Assembly (NCBI GenBank): GCA_009779295.1
Contig: WREN01000045.1
Coordinates: forward strand, 1-11,281
DNA: 11,281 nucleotides
Source: Oscillospiraceae bacterium
GTDB lineage: Bacteria > Bacillota > Clostridia > Oscillospirales > CAG-272
Direction: 5' to 3'
Positions 6,043 to 11,281 of the stretch are shown one piece after another. The notes under the pieces are model-generated. The model did no database searches. It was not told the DNA's origin and saw nothing but the letters and a program-made list of their open reading frames with translations. The stretch's first letter is position 1, and every line of letters begins with the position of its first letter. Both the position numbers and the translations under genes were made by a program.

Positions 6043-6661
6043 ATACTTTTCTTGTTAAAACTATTTGTACATTCGTCGCAGCTGCGCCAGAATTATTTCG
6101 TAAAACAATCATTGTCGGCGTATCTGCCGTACCGTTATAGTAAATTGGATTTTTTCCGTTCGTTATAGACTGCTGAACGACTTTTCCGTAAGCGAACGGC
6201 TCGCATATGAACGTTATTTCAAACTCGCCGTCTGTGGTTCCGCCGCCGTCATATTCGTCGTTCATATTTATAGCGTAGTCGTAATGCGCGATTAACTCGT
6301 TAGCGTCAAACAATTCGCCCATATAATATTTATCGGGTTCTATGTCTAATACTATACGTCCGCGTTTACTTAGCCATAAAGCAATTTCACGTATATCTGC
6401 GCGAGTTAACTTTTGTAATGCTTGACTCATCCAAATACAACGTAATCTTAATTCGCGCTCGTTGTAAAAACGTTTATTGTCTTCCGCTGAATAATCATAC
6501 GCCCCGTGTCTGAACGGAATATATTGTTTTCTCTGCCGCTTTTCCGGTAACAAAAAGTCGTAGGAGTTGACTATTAACCCATATTCCCTGCAATTTTTGT
6601 TTCTGAAACTGAAACTTAACGGCGCGGGTTTATACGGATTTATATTCCTTGATTCGCTCAT
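6041..6661 (-). CDS. Distal tail protein, Dit-like (Sipho_tail family), short form
   Basis: A 206-aa protein just after the tape measure gene, where siphophages encode Dit, the ring that joins the tail tube to the tip. Family-like motifs: IPFRHGAYDY (48-57, the iPGR-x-G-like loop), LRLRCIWMS (71-79), EPDKYYMGEL (108-117), EFEITFICEPFAYG (146-159), then a beta-rich end PTMIVLRNNSGAAATNVQIVL. Typical members run on for another beta-sandwich; here the stop follows at once, so the C-terminal domain seems absent. The ATG overlaps the tape measure stop as ATGA and has AAGGAG 10 nt upstream, indicating tight coupling. No frameshift remnant is seen, because the next gene begins 15 nt after the stop. 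Dit assignment rests on motifs plus position. Confidence 0.82.
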   Translation of the reverse strand: MSESRNINPYKPAPLSFSFRNKNCREYGLIVNSYDFLLPEKRQRKQYIPFRHGAYDYSAEDNKRFYNERELRLRCIWMSQALQKLTRADIREIALWLSKRGRIVLDIEPDKYYMGELFDANELIAHYDYAINMNDEYDGGGTTDGEFEITFICEPFAYGKVVQQSITNGKNPIYYNGTADTPTMIVLRNNSGAAATNVQIVLTRKV

Positions 6662-9600
6662 AATACTTCAACTCCTTTACTTCTTGCCGCCTCTTTGGCG
6701 TCTTGATATAATTGTTTTCCTATCTTTCGCGCGTCTGCCCGGCTTGTATTTTCACCGACAACAATTGTCTGATTAAATGTGAAACTTGCCTGCGGCCTAT
6801 TGCCCGCTTTGCCGCCTCCGGCAGTCACCCCGGCGAACGCAGGAACCCGAACATTAAACTGCGAATCTAATTCGTCCGGACTGAATACGTTAGCAAAAGC
6901 GTCGCCGACTTTTCCGGCTATAGCTTTTGCCCCTTTAATAAATCCTTCGCCGAAACGTTTAATTAAACTGCTTGCTTCGTCCGGTTTTAAATCTTCTTCC
7001 GCAACGTCAATCACGGCTTCCATTAAATCCGCTACCGTCCCAATCAATTCGTCTTCGTTTTTTTCATACCCTACAATCATACCTTCCATATTCATAGTAG
7101 CTATATGTTCCCAAACTTTAGAGGGAGACCGGATTTGGTTTATTTGGTTCGCCATATTAATCATATCCTGCATTATACGGTTCATAGTCGCGTATAACTG
7201 ACCCGACATCTGGTTAACGCCGTTAAGAATACCGTTAATAAGGTTTTGACCAACCGAAGGAGCTTGCGAATTCATTTGCTTCGCCAAATCGTTAAGAATT
7301 TGTGAAATTTGCTGGTCTGTTTCATTACGTAATTTTTCAAGTTCCTGAACCGCTAACTCGCGGGCGAGCGCGTGTTTCTGCTGATACAAATCAGACAGTT
7401 TTTTCAGCTCTTCATCGGAAGAATTAATAAGCTGCTCCAAATATCGGTTAGCCGTCGGGCCCATTTTACGAAGTTCCTCCAAGAGACCTTCGTCAAGACC
7501 TTTTTTGGAAAGATCCTTCATGTTCTTTTCCCATTTTTCCATCTCAGCTATCTGTTTTTCAAGGTTTTCCGCCATGACTTTCGCCTGAGATTTCGCGGCT
7601 TCGTCTGTCGCTCTGGTTAAATCGTCCTGAGCTTTATTAAGTTTATCAATAGTTTCCATGCGCTTTTGCTGGATTTTATCCATTTCATCAGCGTATTTTG
7701 TTTGAGCGTCTTGAGCTTTAGCCTGTAATTTATCATATTCTTGCTGAGTTAATCCAGCCTTTTGCATTTCATTGCTGACGTCGCCCAAAGACTTGGTTAA
7801 ATTACCGTAAGCCTTTTGAGCGTCGGAATCAAGCTGTTCTAAGGACGCTTGAACTTTATCATAAGCTGCTTTACTTTCTTCAACTTTTTTAGTATTCTTG
7901 TCGACGTTAGTTTCCTGTAGATTTACTTCCGCAAACAAACTGAAAGTGTTAAATATCGCCTGAGCTCTCTTTTCAACGGCGTCCGTATAGGCTTGCTCCA
8001 GCTTCTCCATTTCGTCAAGGGCTTTACGTTCGGTTTCCCGTAAGTCCATACGCGCTTTTGAAAGGTTTTTATCAGCTTCCTCGCGCTGTTTCGTACCCTC
8101 TTCATATTTCGAAGCGACGTCTTCCCACGCTTGAATTTCATCCTCAATAGTCATGAGGTTAAGATTCTTACGGGCTTCAATCCAAGTTTTGTGGATATTA
8201 AACGTTTCTTCGTTATGTTTTTTGATTTCCTCTTCTTCTTGTTTTCTTAGGTCTTCGCGAAGCTTATTGATCGTTTTATCGATTTCAACCTTTTCTTTAG
8301 AAATTTCCTGATAATTCTCTTTAAGGTTTTCCCACATCCGGATTTCTTCTTCAATATTATAATTAGAAGCGTTACGGTAATCGTCGATCATCAGTTTCGC
8401 GTCGTCCCAAAAAGACTTTTGCTGATCCTTTTGCTTATCAAGCGACGTTTTTTGGTTCTTTTCGTCTTCCTGATAAAATTGCTGACGCGCGTTAATATCA
8501 GCCAAGGCCATTTCGCGCTTTTCATCGTTATAGACTCTATGCGACTGACCTAACTCCGCAAGAATAGATTTCTCTTCATCTGCTGCGACACGCTTATCCT
8601 CTAAGCCCAAATTAAACATCGTTTGCTGCATCATTTGCAATTGCTGCATTTGATCTATCGAAGAATCGGTATACGCCGCGTCTACCCGTTTCATTTCTTC
8701 TACGGACTCGCCGTATTTACCGCTCCTGCCGGACCAGACTTGTTTTTCGTAATCTGCGGTCGCGCTTAACCTATTTTCATAATCGCCGAGTCTGCTTGTT
8801 GAAGCGTTATAAATATCGTCCGCCGCGCTTTGCGCCGCTTTCGTAGCTTTACCCTTATTATCGTTAATGCCGTCCGCTATACCTTCTACGACCGGTTTAC
8901 CGATTTTATCGCGGGCTTTATCGGACTTATCGTTCTTAATACCGAAAAATCCGGTAAAAGCGTCCCAGATTTTACCGCAGACGTCCTTAACTACGTTGAC
9001 AATTCCCGTTACAAAATTTAATATACCTTCGGCTATACCTTTAAGTATGTTTATACCGACTTCCATCCAGTCAGTTTCCATTAGCGTATCTATTATTGCC
9101 ATTACGATTTTTGGAATCATCATTATAAGTTTCGGTATTCCAGAAATTAATCCTTGTATTAACGCAAGTATTATATCAACAGCCGCTATTATAATTTTAT
9201 CAAGATTATCGATTATACCTTGCGTTAAGGCTATAATAACTTCAATCGCCGCGATAATAAGCTCAGGTAAATTATCAAGAATACTGTCTACTAACACAAG
9301 AATAATATCTAAAGCTACAGAAATGATTTTGTCTAAATTACCCATTATAGTGTCTACTATAGCTATAACTATTCGCGGTATTGCCCGAATCAATGTTGGA
9401 AGAGCCTCAACTATTCCTTCTACTAAAGCCAATATTATTTCTAAAGCGACGATTATAATTTCGTCAAGATTTTCAATTAACGTATCGACAAGCGTTAAGA
9501 TTATATCAACCGCCATCGGGATTAGCGTCGGTAACATATCCGCAATCCCGCGGGCAAGTTCGATAATAATATCTATACCCGCTTGTAAAATTAACGGCAA

Positions 9601-11151
9601 GTTTTCGCCTAATCCCTGCACGATATTAAATATCGCGTCTTTAGCCTGCGTAATCAGCTCAGGCATTTTATCGACTAAACCGAGCAACAACTGGGTAACG
9701 ATTTCTACGCCCGTCGTATAAATCATTTCCATATAGGTAATGAACCCGCTCGCCAGTTCAGTTATAATATCTATCGCTAACGGCACCAGCGCCGGGATTA
9801 TTTCTTTTAACGCTTCAATTATTAAGTTAAACGTGTCTTTCGCGCCGGTAATCAGTGCGTCTTTATTTTCGGTCAGCCCTTGAATCAGCGACATCAACAA
9901 ATTCTTCGCCGATTCAACGAATTTCGGCGCTTGGTCTACGATGAATTGTACGGCTTGCGCCAGTACGTCGCCGATTTTAGATACGAGCCCCTCTAACCCG
10001 CCGTCTTTTAACGCTTCGTTAAGCTGCTGTACCATACCCAGAGCGGTAGCGGTTACGTCTTTAAGCGGATTATCCACGTTCTGATAAAATTCTACGCCTA
10101 AATCGGTAACGCTGGCCTTAAGTTTATCGAATAACCCGAGTAAGTTGTCTTGCTGAACCGCCGCCATGCCTGCCGCTTGACCCATACCGCTAAACGATTC
10201 AGACGAACCGGATAATTCGGCGCTTAATTCCGCAAGTGTTTCAACGCCGTTCGCCGTAACAATATTCCAGCCTTTAAGCGCAACGTCGCTGAATATGACC
10301 GCTTCCGTATTATTACGCTGTTCGTCGGTCATATCGCCGAGTACGAGCTGTAAATCGTACATTATGTCGAACATATCGCGACTTGCGCCTTCGCTGTCGT
10401 AGAGGGCAATACCGAGTTTGTCTAACTCTTCTTTTGCCGCTTTCGTCGGAGTAGATAAATCGCTTATAACGCCGTTTAAATATGTACCGGCTTTTCCGCC
10501 TTTAACGTTCGCTTCGGAAAAAGCGATTAAAAAGGCGTTGACGTCGTTTAAATCCATTCCGGCGTTAGCCGCAGCTCCGCCGACGTTAGCGAACGATTCG
10601 CCTATCTGACCGAGCGATAAATTCGCTTTGGTCGTGGTAAGCGCCATCGTATCGACCGCCGACTGAGTATCTTCGGCTTCAATCCCGAACGTTTTCATGG
10701 TTGAGCCTAAGAAGTCAAGCGTAGTCGCCATATCGGTCTGGGTAGCGTTCGCCAAATTAGTACCGTGCGTAAACTGCTCCATCATCAGCGTAATATCGCC
10801 GCCGGCTTCCGCGAGCATTTTAGCGTTTGAAGCTAAATCCTTTAAATTCGTGCCTGTAGTAACCGCGATTTCGCGAACCCCGGACTCCATTTGTTTCATT
10901 TCGTCGGAAGTCATACCCGTAATCGCTTGCAGGTTCGACATTTCCTTCTCAAAAGAAGCTCCGACCGCAACGCCAGCCGCTCCGAGCGCATAAAGAGCGG
11001 CGCCCGCTTTGGCGCCGAATTCAACTATCGTGCCGACTACTTTATTCGCGGTATCGTTTATCGTACCTAACGCGCCTTTAGCTTTATCTAAACCGCTGGA
11101 AAAACCGTCGTCTTTTAAACCTATCGTCGCGAAAAGATCGAAAACGTTCAT
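6658..11151 (-). CDS. Phage tail tape measure protein (TP901 type)
   Basis: A 1497-aa protein that sets tail length and helps DNA entry. Residues 1-55 (VFDLFATIGLKDDGFSSGL) form the usual N-terminal start; residues 65-350 are the TP901-type core (GASFEKEMSNLQAITGMT, EIAVTTGTNLKDLA, GGAAANAGMDLNDVNAF). Residues 408-693 are thirteen 22-residue hydrophobic repeats, then come a Gly/Phe hinge (FTGFFGIKND) and a long charged coiled coil (about 785-1290) that includes a 69-residue duplication (IEEEIRMWE at 933, IEDEIQAWE at 1002). SPSKVWEHIATMNMEG (1342-1357) is the conserved SPSK motif, and the end FTFNQTIVVGENTSRADARKIGKQL is family-like. At roughly 0.15 nm per residue the tail would be near 220 nm (inference). 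The ATG has TAGGAGG with a 9-nt spacer; the stop overlaps dit as ATGA. Confidence 0.96.
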   Translation of the reverse strand: MNVFDLFATIGLKDDGFSSGLDKAKGALGTINDTANKVVGTIVEFGAKAGAALYALGAAGVAVGASFEKEMSNLQAITGMTSDEMKQMESGVREIAVTTGTNLKDLASNAKMLAEAGGDITLMMEQFTHGTNLANATQTDMATTLDFLGSTMKTFGIEAEDTQSAVDTMALTTTKANLSLGQIGESFANVGGAAANAGMDLNDVNAFLIAFSEANVKGGKAGTYLNGVISDLSTPTKAAKEELDKLGIALYDSEGASRDMFDIMYDLQLVLGDMTDEQRNNTEAVIFSDVALKGWNIVTANGVETLAELSAELSGSSESFSGMGQAAGMAAVQQDNLLGLFDKLKASVTDLGVEFYQNVDNPLKDVTATALGMVQQLNEALKDGGLEGLVSKIGDVLAQAVQFIVDQAPKFVESAKNLLMSLIQGLTENKDALITGAKDTFNLIIEALKEIIPALVPLAIDIITELASGFITYMEMIYTTGVEIVTQLLLGLVDKMPELITQAKDAIFNIVQGLGENLPLILQAGIDIIIELARGIADMLPTLIPMAVDIILTLVDTLIENLDEIIIVALEIILALVEGIVEALPTLIRAIPRIVIAIVDTIMGNLDKIISVALDIILVLVDSILDNLPELIIAAIEVIIALTQGIIDNLDKIIIAAVDIILALIQGLISGIPKLIMMIPKIVMAIIDTLMETDWMEVGINILKGIAEGILNFVTGIVNVVKDVCGKIWDAFTGFFGIKNDKSDKARDKIGKPVVEGIADGINDNKGKATKAAQSAADDIYNASTSRLGDYENRLSATADYEKQVWSGRSGKYGESVEEMKRVDAAYTDSSIDQMQQLQMMQQTMFNLGLEDKRVAADEEKSILAELGQSHRVYNDEKREMALADINARQQFYQEDEKNQKTSLDKQKDQQKSFWDDAKLMIDDYRNASNYNIEEEIRMWENLKENYQEISKEKVEIDKTINKLREDLRKQEEEEIKKHNEETFNIHKTWIEARKNLNLMTIEDEIQAWEDVASKYEEGTKQREEADKNLSKARMDLRETERKALDEMEKLEQAYTDAVEKRAQAIFNTFSLFAEVNLQETNVDKNTKKVEESKAAYDKVQASLEQLDSDAQKAYGNLTKSLGDVSNEMQKAGLTQQEYDKLQAKAQDAQTKYADEMDKIQQKRMETIDKLNKAQDDLTRATDEAAKSQAKVMAENLEKQIAEMEKWEKNMKDLSKKGLDEGLLEELRKMGPTANRYLEQLINSSDEELKKLSDLYQQKHALARELAVQELEKLRNETDQQISQILNDLAKQMNSQAPSVGQNLINGILNGVNQMSGQLYATMNRIMQDMINMANQINQIRSPSKVWEHIATMNMEGMIVGYEKNEDELIGTVADLMEAVIDVAEEDLKPDEASSLIKRFGEGFIKGAKAIAGKVGDAFANVFSPDELDSQFNVRVPAFAGVTAGGGKAGNRPQASFTFNQTIVVGENTSRADARKIGKQLYQDAKEAARSKGVEVL
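6824..6847. repeat. Possible dispersed-repeat fragment inside the tape measure C-terminus
   Basis: The plus strand here, starting GTCACCCCGGCG and ending GGAACC, resembles a common bacterial intergenic repeat whose chance translation reads PAFAGVT. In the tape measure it encodes VPAFAGVT (residues 1436-1443), in frame, between a charged segment and a glycine-rich linker. The resemblance is from memory and the copy is short. Confidence 0.35.
9073..9930 (-). repeat. Thirteen tandem 22-residue hydrophobic repeats in the tape measure protein
   Basis: Units begin at residues 408, 430, 452, 474, 496, 518, 540, 562, 584, 606, 628, 650 and 672 with no indels. The pattern is [LMI]-P/D-x-[LI]-[IL]-x-x-A-x-[DE]-I-[IL]-x-x-L-[VI]-x-[GT]-[LI]. 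From residue 540 on, units starting with LP (or IP) and LD alternate, giving a 44-residue super-repeat. All are predicted helical and strongly hydrophobic. Repeats of this kind are expected in tape measure proteins, though such exact spacing is notable. Confidence 0.9.
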
Positions 11152-11160
11152 AATTATATG

Positions 11161-11167
11161 CCTCCTA
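11161..11167 (-). promoter_or_regulatory. Ribosome binding site of the tape measure gene
   Basis: TAGGAGG on the minus strand lies 9 nt before ATG 11151. It decides this start over any internal Met, the next one being at residue 71. The 130 bases between the ATG and the window edge are AT-rich, with no convincing -35/-10 pair at proper spacing and no terminator hairpin, so the gene is probably transcribed from further upstream. Confidence 0.82.
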
Positions 11168-11217
11168 TCTCTTAGTTTTAAAGTTTTTTAATATATTTGC
11201 TCGTGTTTTCACATGTT

Positions 11218-11280
11218 TCAAAAGCAAGAAACATTAACAAAATATTCATATAAATCCGGGTAAGGCTGATGCTTATCACA
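11218..11280 (-). CDS. Possible 3' end of the gene upstream of the tape measure (tail assembly chaperone position), partial
   Basis: Reading leftward from the window edge, one frame is open for 20 codons (CDKHQPYPDLYEYFVNVSCF) and ends at TGA 11218-11220. Its composition is protein-like (Q, P, Y, D, E), unlike the other open frame. That second frame runs to TAA 11178-11180 and gives a more AT-driven sequence ending ENTSKYIKKL. In siphophages the gene just before the tape measure is usually a tail assembly chaperone, often made with a programmed frameshift. The fragment is too short to recognise, so the product is a guess from position. Confidence 0.33.
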   Translation of the reverse strand, partial: CDKHQPYPDLYEYFVNVSCF

Positions 11281-11281
11281 A

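Noticed and set aside
8867..9721. A 284-codon open frame on the plus strand, antisense to the tape measure
   Set aside because: It mirrors the 22-residue repeats: the repeated ATT/ATA/GCx codons on the minus strand yield a stop-poor Ile/Ser/Thr-rich frame on the other strand. It has no family-like motif, and the tape measure reading is certain.
11179..11215. Possible promoter (TTGAAA and TATATT) upstream of the tape measure
   Set aside because: The two boxes are about 20 nt apart, too far for a normal sigma-70 promoter, and the region is simply AT-rich; the operon layout suggests transcription from upstream.

Overview
The window is a compact, one-directional tail module of a long-tailed (siphovirus-type) bacteriophage or prophage. 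Every supported gene is on the minus strand, so the transcript runs from the right end to the left end. In transcription order it holds: a possible 3' remnant of the gene before the tape measure (11218-11280), the tape measure protein (1497 aa), a short Dit-like distal tail protein (206 aa), a protein with two copies of a Gp80-like domain (261 aa), a repeat protein with a tail-protein-like C-terminus (353 aa), a large tail-tip protein with an N-terminal Gp37/Tal-like region and a histidine-rich tip (773 aa), a 65-aa protein of unknown function, a collagen-like fibre or adaptor protein (378 aa), and the first 179 codons of a fibre built from beta-propeller-like SPDG-x-TWT repeats. The order tape measure, Dit, Tal-like, fibres is the usual one for siphophages of Gram-positive hosts.

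Genes are joined by overlaps or very short gaps: ATGA between tape measure and dit, 1 nt between the 261- and 353-aa genes, and 4 nt between the 378-aa gene and the last fibre. Most starts carry AGGAGG-type ribosome binding sites 7-10 nt upstream. This, with moderate GC content and the protein families, suggests a Bacillota-like host or another bacterium with strong Shine-Dalgarno use. The host cannot be fixed from this window. No integrase, lysis or replication gene is present, so phage and prophage cannot be told apart; a mobile element inside a tail gene junction favours a resident prophage. There is no gap over 300 bases without a gene.

The most notable observation is a 114-bp MITE-like element at 4188-4301, with imperfect 25-26 bp terminal inverted repeats and TA on both sides. 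It sits exactly at the junction of the 353- and 773-aa genes. Removing it with one TA in silico restores a TAATG stop/start overlap with a GAGAGG ribosome binding site 8 nt before the ATG. The ancestral upstream protein would then be 312 aa, ending in YVERFL. In the present sequence the upstream frame reads through the element, gaining 41 residues, and stops 5 nt past the next ATG, so translational coupling may have been kept.

Four proteins also hold striking internal periodicities: thirteen 22-residue helical repeats in the tape measure, eleven 20-residue F-x-E repeats in the 353-aa protein, fifteen clustered HxH motifs (16 in all) at the tip of the 773-aa protein, and three ATHIQWRVVG-type modules between collagen-like stretches in the 378-aa protein.
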